Origin: Stieleria sedimenti
GTDB taxonomy: Bacteria > Planctomycetota > Planctomycetia > Pirellulales > Pirellulaceae
DNA length: 39,459 nucleotides
NCBI RefSeq assembly: GCF_025060895.1
Contig: NZ_JANZKV010000111.1
Location: 7,924-47,382 of the forward strand
Reading direction: 5' to 3'
Below, piece after piece: positions 26,583 to 34,819 of the stretch. Made by a program: the position numbers and the translations under genes. The notes below the pieces were generated by a model. The model did no database searches. It was not told the origin of the DNA and was given only the letters and a program-made list of their open reading frames with translations. Numbering within the stretch: position 1 is the stretch's first letter; every line of letters starts with the position of its first letter.

Positions 26583-26827
26583 CAGCGGTGCAGAACCGGA
26601 CCGTGGCGACACGGGAATCGCCGGGGCGAGCCAACAAAGGGGGACGATTGCCATGGCTGCGGCGACCAGCAACGCCAAGGATTGTAGCTCAAAGAATGTC
26701 ACGGTCGACGTTTCACGATTTGCATTACGCGTGCAATGTGAGACAATCGAGGTCGTGTTCAGCCGACGGTTTGATGGTTCGCAAGATGCAGGCCGATGCC
26801 ACGCTCAAGACCTGCGAGCAGTTTACC

Positions 26828-29530
26828 ATGCCGATCCGCAATCTAGACATGATCTTCGCTCCCAGGAGCGTTGTCGTCATCGGTGCCAGCGAACGTCGAT
26901 CCAGCGCGGGCAGGATCGTTCTCGACAATCTTGTCTCGGGCGGATTCGCCGGGCCGGTGTACCGGGTCAATCCCAGGTACACCCGTGTGGGCGGCATGCC
27001 GTGTTATGCCGCGATTGCCGACTTGCCCGAGGCCGTGGATTTGGCGGTGATCTGCAGTCCGGCCGAGACGGTGCCGCGATACGTTGCCGAGTGTGGCGAA
27101 GCGGGGATTCGAGGATTGGTCATTCTTACCTCTGGATTTCGCGAAGCGGCGCCCGACGGGAAAGTCCTCCAAGCGGCGGTTCTACAGTCCGCTGAGCCGT
27201 TCGAGGGTCTGCGGATCGTGGGGCCAAACAGTCTGGGCGTCATGGCACCGCACCTGTCATTCAACGCCAGTTTCGTCAGCGACTTGCCACCCACGGGGAA
27301 TATCGCGTTCATTTCCCAGTCCGCGGCGCTATGCACCGCCGTGCTCGATTGGGCGATCCAAGAGAACGTCGGCTTTTCGCATTTCGTGTCCGTCGGCAAC
27401 ATGTTGGACGTCGGCATCGCTGATCTGATTGACTATTTTGCGATCGACCGATGGACGCGATCGATCATCTTGTACGTCGGTTCGATAACAGAGCCGCGCA
27501 AGTTCATGTCGGCGGCCCGGGCTTTCACCCGGACGAAGCCGATCATCGCTTACAAGGCGGGCCGGTTCTCGGGGTCGGCCAAGGCTGCGGCCACTCATAC
27601 GGGAACGATGGCCGGCGTCGACAGTGTCTATGAAGCTGCGATGAAGCGGGCCGGAGTGTTTCGGGTCTACAGCGTGGAGCAGTTGTTCGACTGCGCGAAA
27701 CTTCTGTCGCAACAAAAGACGCCTTCCGGACCACGTTTGGCGATCATCACCAATGCCGGTGGACCGGGCGTGATCGCGACCGATGAGTTACTGGATCAGC
27801 AGGGTTCGCTGGCGAAGTTATCCGATGACACGATTGAAAAGCTGAGCCAACAGCTGCCGCGGGCCTGGTCGCATGGCAATCCGGTCGATGTGCTCAGGGA
27901 CGCCACGCCAGAACGATTTCAATCCTCGGTGGAACTCGTGCTGGCCGACCGGGGCGTCGATGGCGTGTTGGTGGTGCTCTCGCCCTACACGACGACCGAC
28001 CCGACCGGCATCGCCGCGGCGGTGGTGCAAGCCGCAAAACATGCGTCCAAACCGATCCTGGCGGCGTGGATGGGAGGCGGCAAGGTTCGTGAAGGCACCG
28101 AACGGCTCAACGCGGCGGGCATTCCGACGTATTCCTCACCGGAAAAAGGCGTTCGAGCGTTCATGAACCTCGTGTCCTATGGGCGGAACCGCGAAACGCT
28201 GTACGAAACACCGCGTGAAATCCCGATCGAGTTTCCCCTTTATCGTGCCAAGCAGCGTTCCCTCGTCACGACGTTTTTGAGCGAGGGTCACGACGTGCTG
28301 ACGGAATCCACGTCCAAGGCATTCCTGCAGGCGCATGACATTCCGGTCATCCCCACCCATGTCGCCTGTTCGTTGGCGTACGCGACCGAGTGCGCCGCAC
28401 GGGTCGGGTACCCCGTCGCGCTCAAAGTGTTTTCACCCGACATCACACACAAGACGCACGTCGGCGGCGTCGAACTGAATCTGGCCAACCGCAACGATGT
28501 CGCGCTGGCGTATGATCGGATTCTGAAACGAGCCAAAGAATTCTGTCCCGACGCCAGAATCGACGGTGTCACGGTCCAACGCATGTTGGTCGAACCGAAT
28601 AGTCGCGAGCTGATCGTGGGTGCCAAGCGTGATCCGGTCTTCGGAACCGTCTTGATGGTCGGTGCCGGAGGGACGACGACCGAGTTGTTGCGAGACCTGG
28701 CATTTGAGTTGCCGCCGCTGAACGAGCGTCTTGCCAGGCGAATGGTCCAATCGCTGAAGGCCTGGCCATTGCTGCAGGGTGAACCGGGACGCCCCGGCAT
28801 CAATCTCAACCGGCTCGTCGAGGTCTTGATGCGGCTTTCCTATCTCGTTGCGGACTATCCTGAAATCACGGAGCTGGATGTCAACCCGCTGTGGGTGACC
28901 AGCCACGACGTGATCGCCTTGGATGCCCGGATCGTGGTTGATCATGACGCCGTGCTGCATCCTGTTCGGCCGTATTCCCATCTTGCCATTCGGCCCTATC
29001 CGGACGAATACACCAAGCGAGTGATCCTGAAGGATTCGACGGCCATCCTGCTGCGTCCGATCAAGCCCGAAGACGAACCGATGTGGCACCGCCTGTTGGC
29101 CAGTTGCTCACCCGAATCGCTTCACATGCGATTCCGCTACATGTTCAAAGCGTCGTCCCACGAGATGGCCACACGGTTTTGTTATATCGACTACGACCGA
29201 GAAATTGCCATCGTCGCAGAAGACGAAGACGACGGACATCGGAAGCTGCTCGGGGTCTGCCGCTTGGTCGCCGACGCCGACCATCACGAAGCCGAGTTTG
29301 CGATTCTGGTCGGCGATCCTTGGCAAGGCATCGGGCTCGGTTCGGTCCTGATGGACTATTGCCTCGGGATCTGCGCTGATTGGGGGATTCGATCGGTCGT
29401 CGCCGAAATGGCTCCCAGAAACTCGCGGATGATCACCATGTTCAGCAACCGTGGTTTCGTGATGGACCGCAGCCAATCCGACGATGTGGTGATCGCCAGA
29501 AAGCGTCTTTCGCCTCTGATTCTGGCGTGA
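26828..29530 (+). CDS. ADP-forming acyl-CoA synthetase fused to GNAT acetyltransferase
   Basis: This 900-residue protein has the Pat/YfiQ/PatZ architecture. The CoA-binding Rossmann domain is at about 1-135 (FAPRSVVVIGASERRSSAGR). The succinyl-CoA-ligase-like domains (about 145-460) contain AATHTGTMAGVDSVYEAAMK, the THTG-type phosphohistidine loop. The ATP-grasp subdomain lies at about 480-690 (GYPVALKVFSPDITHKTHVG). The GNAT domain is at about 725-895 (ILLRPIKPEDEPMWHRLLAS, then DPWQGIGLGSVLMDYC for acetyl-CoA binding). E. coli PatZ is 886 residues. Such proteins can be lysine acetyltransferases that silence acetyl-CoA synthetase or active acid:CoA ligases; intact His suggests the ligase half is not dead. 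I preferred the ATG at 26828; earlier ATGs at 26774 and 26786 are possible. Confidence 0.93.
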   Translation: MPIRNLDMIFAPRSVVVIGASERRSSAGRIVLDNLVSGGFAGPVYRVNPRYTRVGGMPCYAAIADLPEAVDLAVICSPAETVPRYVAECGEAGIRGLVILTSGFREAAPDGKVLQAAVLQSAEPFEGLRIVGPNSLGVMAPHLSFNASFVSDLPPTGNIAFISQSAALCTAVLDWAIQENVGFSHFVSVGNMLDVGIADLIDYFAIDRWTRSIILYVGSITEPRKFMSAARAFTRTKPIIAYKAGRFSGSAKAAATHTGTMAGVDSVYEAAMKRAGVFRVYSVEQLFDCAKLLSQQKTPSGPRLAIITNAGGPGVIATDELLDQQGSLAKLSDDTIEKLSQQLPRAWSHGNPVDVLRDATPERFQSSVELVLADRGVDGVLVVLSPYTTTDPTGIAAAVVQAAKHASKPILAAWMGGGKVREGTERLNAAGIPTYSSPEKGVRAFMNLVSYGRNRETLYETPREIPIEFPLYRAKQRSLVTTFLSEGHDVLTESTSKAFLQAHDIPVIPTHVACSLAYATECAARVGYPVALKVFSPDITHKTHVGGVELNLANRNDVALAYDRILKRAKEFCPDARIDGVTVQRMLVEPNSRELIVGAKRDPVFGTVLMVGAGGTTTELLRDLAFELPPLNERLARRMVQSLKAWPLLQGEPGRPGINLNRLVEVLMRLSYLVADYPEITELDVNPLWVTSHDVIALDARIVVDHDAVLHPVRPYSHLAIRPYPDEYTKRVILKDSTAILLRPIKPEDEPMWHRLLASCSPESLHMRFRYMFKASSHEMATRFCYIDYDREIAIVAEDEDDGHRKLLGVCRLVADADHHEAEFAILVGDPWQGIGLGSVLMDYCLGICADWGIRSVVAEMAPRNSRMITMFSNRGFVMDRSQSDDVVIARKRLSPLILA

Positions 29531-29542
29531 GCGATTGAGGGC

Positions 29543-29791
29543 TTATTGAGGCAACCGTCGAACCTCCGTTCTGGCTGGTCCCTCCACTCTCGAACCGGCC
29601 GACGCAGACTCCGCTCGCTTGGCAAGTAAATTGGTTGCGATGCCGACCGCGAAGCAAATGAACGCGTAGATCATTGGCAGCACCGAATAGGACTGAGATT
29701 TCGGGTGGATCATCACCAACAGAAAGAGGCTGCTGCCCATGAAGGCGGTCAGGGAAAGGCCCAAATAGGTCAAGTACTTTGCGTCGTTCAT
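29543..29791 (-). CDS. small two-helix membrane protein, unknown
   Basis: This is an 82-residue protein. The ATG at 29791 is chosen because GGAG lies 6 bases upstream; an adjacent ATG at 29794 and an open frame to 29902 are alternatives. It has two hydrophobic helices (YLGLSLTAFMGSSLFLLVMI and VLPMIYAFICFAVGIATNLL) and then a basic, Ser/Ala-rich tail. The gene lies just downstream of the broken phytoene desaturase, in the position where a carotenoid operon might carry a further gene, but it does not resemble phytoene synthase. I recognise no family. Confidence 0.6.
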   Translation of the reverse strand: MNDAKYLTYLGLSLTAFMGSSLFLLVMIHPKSQSYSVLPMIYAFICFAVGIATNLLAKRAESASAGSRVEGPARTEVRRLPQ

Positions 29792-29870
29792 CATCGACTC
29801 CGTAGCGAGATTCAACATGCGTCGGACGGACGAGCGGACCTGGGCATTGGTCGGCGGTTGTCCGTCGCCC

Positions 29871-30593
29871 TCATGACGCCAGCACTCCGAAATCCTGTCC
29901 AACCAGACCGCACGTTGCTTTGGCGGTGTTGATCACGCCAGGCACGCCCGCACCCGGGTGCGGGCCACCGCCTACGATGTACAAGCCCGGGATCTGGTCG
30001 GCACGATTATGGGGCCGGAAAAACGCGCTTTGGGTCAGCTTGGGAGCCACCGAAAACGCCGAGCCGTGGTAGGCGTTGAGTTCGTCGCGGAAATCATGGG
30101 GCGTGAAATGGCGGCGGGTGACGATCGATTGGCGGAGACCGGGAAGGTGCTGTTCGAGAGATTCCGAGATCGCATCTCCGTACTTTTGCGCCACCGAATC
30201 CCAATCGATGGCCGCTCGGCCGAGATGGGGCACCGGGCTCAGTACGTAGAGCGCTTCGCAGCCGTCGGGGGCGAGCGATGGATCGGTCACCGTCGGAGCG
30301 TGCAGGTACAGGCTGAAGTCTTCGGGCAATTTGTTGCCCTTGAAGATGTCGTCGAGCAGGCCTTTGAAACGCCGCCCGAACAGGATGGTGTGATGCGCCA
30401 AATCGCTGTATCGTCGATTGGTGCCGAAATAAATCACGAACAAGGACATCGAACATTCCATCTTCTCCAACCGGCGGCTTTCTTTCGCGGCGGCAACGCG
30501 TCAGTCCACAACTGTCGAGAGACGGAACGGCATCCGGTCGCAGCAGTGGCTTCGGCGTCACGGGCGGTTTGAGGTAACAGCAGGGTGCTCCAT
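29871..30593 (-). pseudogene. crtI: phytoene desaturase (CrtI-type), collapsed remnant
   Basis: The C-terminal 200 or so residues of a CrtI-type carotenoid desaturase are clear: ECSMSLFVIYFGTNRRYSDL, FSLYLHAPTVTDPS, YVLSPVPHLGRAAIDW and the FAD-contact end IVGGGPHPGAGVPGVINTAK. The same frame runs back to an ATG at 30593 whose A is also the last base of the crtY stop (TGATG), the normal coupled start. That start region reads MEHPAVTSNRP and then meets a TGA (30558-30560), with a second TGA at 30501-30503. The N-terminal FAD-binding Rossmann motif and about 270 residues are missing (CrtI is about 490-510). I infer an inactive gene that kept both ends but lost its middle. Confidence 0.85.
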
Positions 30594-30932
30594 CAGTTGT
30601 CTCTTCGAAAGAAAGAACGGACAAATCGAATGGGTCGCAGACCGATCACCGTTGGCGGAAGGCCGACGATGATTTTCGCCGCATCACCGGCGGTGAATCG
30701 GTGCGAGTAAAATCGCTCGATGGCGTCGTCGGAAAGCACGCGGTAGAAGCGGCGGAAAAGGCGATGTCGTTGTCGGGGCGTCACCAGTCGGAACAGCAGC
30801 CGGTTTAAAAACCGCGCATACATCGATTGCCAGCGGTGTTCGTCCGCCAGTTCCTGCACCGCGACGCGAGCGTCGGCGAGCGGCACCGACCAAGATGTAG
30901 TCAAATTCTGGGGAGCTGGTATCACGGTTCAT
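30593..30932 (-). pseudogene. crtY: lycopene cyclase (CrtY-type), collapsed remnant
   Basis: The ATG at 30932 overlaps the blh stop (ATGA) and opens with SSPEFDYILVGA, the start of the lycopene cyclase FAD-binding domain. Within 20 codons similarity stops. A different frame then carries the family's C-terminus: SVPLADARVAVQELAD, FLNRLLFRLVTPRQRHRLF, RRFYRVLSDDAIERFYSHRF and IIVGLPPTVIG, ending at the TGA at 30593. CrtY is about 380-400 residues; here some 15 plus about 110 remain, joined near 30885 with a frameshift. About 270 central residues are gone. It normally cyclises lycopene to beta-carotene; this copy cannot work. Confidence 0.82.
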
Positions 30933-31813
30933 CGCGCCACCTCGACGTTGCCGGACGAAGACGAAGCGCCGACCGTCGAAACGCCCGCCGAGGTCCCCAC
31001 CCAGCGGCTGATCGGTCCATGCAACAACAGATGTGGGACTGCGATTGCAGACAGGCCGATGAACAGCGTTCGAGCCACGGCGTCACTGAGGAACTGACCC
31101 GACGACCAGAACCACATGCCGATGACTGAAAGAACGATCGCGGCCACCGAAAGAGGCGTCGTCGCAAGAAGAACCTGTGGCAGACTCCGCCGATGCGTCG
31201 TGGTCAAACCCCGAAGGCCTCGAATCGAATGCCACCCGCAAAAGTAAATCCCAAACGAGACCAGCACATCCGCAGTGAGGAACATCAAAGCAAAACAGAG
31301 GTTTCGCGCCGCCCTCCCGCGATGCTCGTGCGTCATTAGACCCCGCAAGATGGCAGACACGGCAAGCGGAAGCAGTGCCGCCGCGATCCAGCGGGTTGTC
31401 CAGACGATCGTTCCTGTTGACAGGATCAGCTCTGGCGGAACAATGCTACCCAACAGTGACCCAACTCTATCCGGCTGTGTCAGAACGGGGATCCAGATGA
31501 CCAACCCGCCGACGGCGATCGCAAGTAGATGATTCAAGACGCTTGACCGACCCATGACTTGCTCATCCTCAATCCCAAAGTGCCACGCGGAGACAAGGGA
31601 AAACGCGACGACCGTCGCCAGCGGGATCACCCACCAGCCCAACGCCACGACTAGAGCGACCGCAACGTAGCTGGGGAAGAAGATCATCGCCCAAGTTCGT
31701 GGAAACCGGTTACCGAGTAGTCGGCGGCCGGTCCAGTGGTCCAGACCGCCGTGCGGAATTCCGACCAGGGAAACGGCCACCACAAGTCCGGCGAGCGTCA
31801 CCGTCGTTGGCAA
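30929..31813 (-). CDS. blh: Brp/Blh-family beta-carotene 15,15'-dioxygenase
   Basis: This 294-residue, many-helix membrane protein should split beta-carotene into two retinal molecules with an iron centre. The conserved His motifs are present: LVGIPHGGLDHW (about residues 16-27), VSAWHFGIEDEQ, YFCGWHSIRGLRG and AVPHLLLHGPI. Bacterial Blh proteins are about 270-310 residues and start one helix before the first His motif, as here. The start is the TTG at 31813, with AGGAA 9 bases upstream and a TAG only four codons further back. It overlaps crtY by 4 bases, the usual order of a retinal cassette. Its substrate genes crtY and crtI are broken, so beta-carotene must come from elsewhere or the enzyme is idle. 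Confidence 0.88.
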   Translation of the reverse strand: MPTTVTLAGLVVAVSLVGIPHGGLDHWTGRRLLGNRFPRTWAMIFFPSYVAVALVVALGWWVIPLATVVAFSLVSAWHFGIEDEQVMGRSSVLNHLLAIAVGGLVIWIPVLTQPDRVGSLLGSIVPPELILSTGTIVWTTRWIAAALLPLAVSAILRGLMTHEHRGRAARNLCFALMFLTADVLVSFGIYFCGWHSIRGLRGLTTTHRRSLPQVLLATTPLSVAAIVLSVIGMWFWSSGQFLSDAVARTLFIGLSAIAVPHLLLHGPISRWVGTSAGVSTVGASSSSGNVEVAR

Positions 31814-31822
31814 GAACGCCAG

Positions 31823-31827
31823 TTCCT
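31823..31827 (-). promoter_or_regulatory. Shine-Dalgarno site deciding the TTG start of blh
   Basis: AGGAA on the minus strand, 9 bases before the TTG at 31813. Spacing equals that of the TTG-started sulfatase. Confidence 0.6.
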
Positions 31828-32189
31828 ATGAAGGCGACGCCGTGGAGCGTTGCGGCACGATGGGGGAATTGAATCGGCGCGCGATCGCGTTGGCAGAGCG
31901 ATGAACGTTCGGCGTCCCGATTCACGTCCCGTGTTGCTCGCGTGCCTGACGGTGGCGGAGACTGCCACCTCACGCGGGGATCGCCACCTCACGGAAACGC
32001 CGCGATGTGCACTTCGATTCTATGGCAGGCTGGACCGAGTGGGAGGCGTGCTGAACGTGGATTCCGCGGGACGCCACCGGCCTCCGCCCGGCTCGCATTC
32101 ATGACCCGGGTGACGCATTTTCGCCAACGAAATGTCGTCTTTGTCGCTCACGGGCTGAAAATTTGACACGCAGCAACGGTTGCCAGTGT

Positions 32190-32202
32190 TTTATAGTAGC
32201 GG
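32190..32202 (+). promoter_or_regulatory. candidate -10-like motif, lipoprotein/DUF1559 genes
   Basis: TTTATAGTAGCGG contains TATAGT, a good -10 hexamer. A near-identical TTTATAGTAGTGG lies upstream of the Uma2 gene at 34756-34768. A TTGACA at 32163 is too far away (23 bases) for a normal sigma-70 pair. Confidence 0.35.
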
Positions 32203-32304
32203 ATACCCGTTTCGGACCGAGGGGGGCGAATCGCGGGACACGAGTCACGTGGTTCAGCCGCCGAGCGGTTTCTTTTTCATCTCATCCAAAGGGTTCCCGG
32301 CATC

Positions 32305-32514
32305 ATGCGTTGGTCATCGATTTCCCATGTCCTGCTCATTCTTTTGTCCCTTTCATTCGCGGTGCCGATGTCCGGCTGTGGGAAGGACATGACGGAGTCT
32401 CAGGGGCCGGAGCTAGGGGCTGTCGAAGCTTACCTTCAAGAGCATCCCGAAGAGCGTGAAGACAATCCGGATGAAGCAGGGTCCGAAGAGGATGAGAACG
32501 AAGCTGCGAGCTGA
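32305..32514 (+). CDS. small acidic lipoprotein
   Basis: This 69-residue protein has a lipoprotein signal peptide: basic start (MRW), hydrophobic core (HVLLILLSLSFAV), and lipobox PMSGC with the lipidated Cys at C25. The mature part is short and very acidic (QEHPEEREDNPDEAGSEEDE). It precedes a DUF1559 pilin-like gene by 134 bases, an arrangement common in planctomycetes, where a small lipoprotein partners a DUF1559 protein. Function unknown; perhaps an outer-membrane or periplasmic accessory of the pilin-like protein. Confidence 0.72.
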   Translation: MRWSSISHVLLILLSLSFAVPMSGCGKDMTESQGPELGAVEAYLQEHPEEREDNPDEAGSEEDENEAAS

Positions 32515-32647
32515 AATCTCGGTTGAGGCGATCGTTCACTCCGGTTTGCATTGATTCTGGTTGCGTTGCATCACCCCGCGGTCGCCGCACGCGCCGACGG
32601 GGACATTGATTCGTTTTGTTTTTGATTCGTATTTTGAGGCATTTTCT

Positions 32648-33901
32648 ATGAACATCCGTTCCAGACGCGGCGGCTTCACGTTGGTGGAGTTGCTGGTCGT
32701 GATCGCGATCATCGGCATCTTGGTCGGGCTGCTTTTGCCGGCCGTCCAAGCGGCTCGCGAAGCAGCACGTCGAATGAGCTGCAGTAACAACTTCAAGCAA
32801 ATCGGCTTGGGGATTCATAATTATCATTCCGCCTACAAGCGGCTGCCCACGATTCGCGGCGGCACTTCGCGGGTGTTCGGCAACAACAATCCGCAGTCAC
32901 GCGAACCCCGACTGGTCGGGGGCAGCTATGGCGGGAACAATTTGAACAACCTGAGTTCCCTGGTTCAGTTGGCACCCTTCGTCGAACAGCAAGCGCTCTG
33001 GGATCAGATCAGCAACCCGTTTCGCGTCAAGGAACCCGCATCGGCGGCGGGGCAGTACGAGTTCAGCGCGATGGGTCCCAACGCGGACATCAGCTTGGCC
33101 CAGCATGGTCGCTATCAGTACGATCCATGGCTGACGACCGTCCCGATGTTGCGCTGCCCCAGTGACCCGGGTGACGGCTTGCCGGCCCAAGGCCGCACGA
33201 ACTACGGCGTCTGTGTCGGCGATGCGCTGCAATTTCAAAACACCGGAGGCATCAACCAGAACGGTCAGCCGAACCGCACCGCGGCACCGCGTGCCAAAGC
33301 CACCTGTCGCGGTATGTTTTTCCCGCGTGTGAACATGCGATTCCGCGACACGCTCGATGGGCTTTCCAACACCATCATGGCCGGCGAAATGGCCACCGAC
33401 ATCGGAGACCGATCTGTCATCACACAGGCCGCCAAACCGTCTGGCGGTGCGAACGACCTCGGCGGCCTGATGACCGACCCGTCACTGTGTCAGGCGTTCG
33501 TCGACCCGGACCGACCAAAGTTCTGGGATCCGGGCGCTTTCTTGACCGGCGGCACCCAAGGACAACGCGGGTTCAAGTGGTCCAGCGGCTATTGCGTTCA
33601 CACCGGCGTGGTCACCATTCATCCGCCCAACAGTCCGATTTGCAGCAGTGGTGCCGGAACGTGGCGACCTGGAATCTACGGAACCAGCAGCCGGCACCAA
33701 GGCGGTGCCCATGTCTTGATGGGCGATGGTGCGGTCATCTTCATCACCGATTCGATCGAAGCCGGCGGGAAGGAGAGCCCGATGGTGATCTGGAACGGAA
33801 CGGGCACGCGGGCACCGGGTTCGCAAAGTCCCTACGGTCTCTGGGGCGCACTCGGCACCCGAGCCAACAACGAGACGATCGAAGAGCAACTCAACCAGTA
33901 G
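32648..33901 (+). CDS. DUF1559 protein with prepilin-type N-terminus
   Basis: This is a 417-residue protein. The ATG at 32648 has GAGG 8 bases upstream. It has a type IV prepilin/pseudopilin leader: RSRRGG with cleavage after G9, then [20 protein letters not shown] with the conserved E14 (Glu5 of the mature form). [20 protein letters not shown] follows, the standard start of the DUF1559 (SBP_bac_10) domain. The C-terminal end has [20 protein letters not shown], the H-x-GG-x-x-V-x-x-x-DG signature of the family. Planctomycetes encode dozens to hundreds of these; they are thought to be pilin-like surface proteins. Expected location is the inner membrane and periplasm until processed by a prepilin peptidase. 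Confidence 0.96.
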   Translation: MNIRSRRGGFTLVELLVVIAIIGILVGLLLPAVQAAREAARRMSCSNNFKQIGLGIHNYHSAYKRLPTIRGGTSRVFGNNNPQSREPRLVGGSYGGNNLNNLSSLVQLAPFVEQQALWDQISNPFRVKEPASAAGQYEFSAMGPNADISLAQHGRYQYDPWLTTVPMLRCPSDPGDGLPAQGRTNYGVCVGDALQFQNTGGINQNGQPNRTAAPRAKATCRGMFFPRVNMRFRDTLDGLSNTIMAGEMATDIGDRSVITQAAKPSGGANDLGGLMTDPSLCQAFVDPDRPKFWDPGAFLTGGTQGQRGFKWSSGYCVHTGVVTIHPPNSPICSSGAGTWRPGIYGTSSRHQGGAHVLMGDGAVIFITDSIEAGGKESPMVIWNGTGTRAPGSQSPYGLWGALGTRANNETIEEQLNQ

Positions 33902-33905
33902 TCGC

Positions 33906-34442
33906 TCACCAGACTTGATTCAGGTCGACGTCGATATCGTTCAAGTACGTGACGGGGATTCGCTTTCCCGTCACGGCTTGTTCGACGTAGCGGCCGTTCT
34001 CTAAAACCAAGGCCGTCACGGTCTGTTCGAACGGATCGACGATCCAGTATTCACCGACGCCCGTCCGCTCATAGAGCGCTCGTTTGAGCGTCTTGTCGTT
34101 CGATTCGGTCGACGGTGAAAGGATTTCGATGAGATGATCGGGGGCGCCTTTCACCTTGGTTGGCGTGATGATCCGATTTTCCTTCAGCACCACGACAAGA
34201 TCCGGTTGGACGATATCGCATTCGGTCAATTGCACATCCACCGGCGCGTCGATGACGCTACCCCGTTCAGTAAGTTCGATTTTCGAATACAGCTGAAATT
34301 GCAATCGCCGTGACACGTATTGATGATAGGTGCTCGGTGCAGGATTCATGTAGTGGTCTCCTCCAATGATTTCATGCCGTTTTCCGTCGTCCGGGAAACA
34401 GACGTAATCCTGGTAGGTCAGCTTGCGAATCTCAGTACTCAT
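33906..34442 (-). CDS. Uma2-family (DUF820) putative nuclease
   Basis: This 178-residue protein has the PD-(D/E)XK-like layout of the Uma2 family. KRHEIIGGDHYMNPAPS is the start of the fold; DIVQPDLVVVL and PDHLIEILSPST carry the catalytic Asp and Glu positions; SNDKTLKRALYERTGVGEYW includes the Lys region and the GVxEYWIVD ending typical of the family. These proteins are abundant in cyanobacteria and planctomycetes; restriction-like endonuclease activity is inferred from the fold, and the true role is unknown. It is transcribed towards the end of the DUF1559 gene, with only 4 bases between the stops. Confidence 0.9.
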   Translation of the reverse strand: MSTEIRKLTYQDYVCFPDDGKRHEIIGGDHYMNPAPSTYHQYVSRRLQFQLYSKIELTERGSVIDAPVDVQLTECDIVQPDLVVVLKENRIITPTKVKGAPDHLIEILSPSTESNDKTLKRALYERTGVGEYWIVDPFEQTVTALVLENGRYVEQAVTGKRIPVTYLNDIDVDLNQVW

Positions 34443-34819
34443 CGTGTCGTGTCGGGTGTCTGGCGGGGCCTGTGATTCCTCTCGTGACGCTTGTCGATCC
34501 TCTCGGTCTTACCCTTTTCAGTGTAGCTTTTTCATCTGGAGAGCACCACGTTGATCAGGAAACGTCGTGGATTGTCGATCAAGTATCGATTCGCCAAGAC
34601 ACGACCCTGCACCACTTTAAAAGAGCGTTCGTAGCCGGCTTCCAATTGGCAGGCTTGACAGATCGCAAACGGAAACAGCGAATATTCTTTGGCGTGGTCG
34701 GTCATCGGTCGAGCGTTCCGCCGTGTTTTTCGGATGTCGAAACTTTCTACGGTGGTTTATAGTAGTGGGATGCCAGTTTCACCGCATCAGAATTCCAGCC
34801 CTTGCAAGACTTTGTTTTC
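34443..34819. other. region between the two Uma2 genes
   Basis: This 377-base gap contains a possible 57-residue ORF on the minus strand (34532-34705) and the TTTATAGTAGTGG motif (34756-34768) upstream of the second Uma2 gene. I see no other structure. Confidence 0.45.
34532..34705 (-). CDS. possible 57-residue protein with CxxC motif
   Basis: ATG at 34705, TGA at 34532. The translation reads MTDHAKEYSLFPFAICQACQ and continues with SFKVVQGRVLANRYLIDNPR. Amino-acid composition, one CQAC pair and a hydrophobic C-terminus (FLINVVLSR) look more protein-like than the overlapping plus-strand reading. A GGCGGAAC stretch about 11 bases upstream is a weak ribosome site. It could be a real small gene or the end of a decayed one; it is too short to recognise. 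Confidence 0.4.
   Translation of the reverse strand: MTDHAKEYSLFPFAICQACQLEAGYERSFKVVQGRVLANRYLIDNPRRFLINVVLSR

Larger units (their letters stand above)
26440..26827. other. divergent intergenic region with 13-bp repeats
   Basis: This 388-base region separates the divergent sulfatase and acyl-CoA synthetase genes and should contain both promoters. It holds the 13-bp array at 26519-26582. I found no convincing promoter hexamers. Weak upstream in-frame starts for the synthetase exist at 26774 and 26786. Confidence 0.5.
31814..32304. other. intergenic region upstream of blh and the lipoprotein gene
   Basis: This 491-base divergent spacer has no credible coding sequence. In particular I find no bacteriorhodopsin-type retinal-lysine helix. 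It holds two nearby copies of GCCACCTCACG (around 31966-31992). On the plus strand TTTATAGTAGCGG (32190-32202) may be a promoter element for the lipoprotein gene. Confidence 0.5.

Noticed and set aside
29543..29902. Phytoene synthase remnant downstream of crtI
   Set aside because: The translation is a two-helix membrane protein with its own ribosome site and has none of the Asp-rich motifs of CrtB.
31814..32304. Possible rhodopsin gene next to blh
   Set aside because: No open frame with seven helices or a retinal-lysine motif is present in either direction; the neighbouring ORFs are short and Arg-rich shadows.
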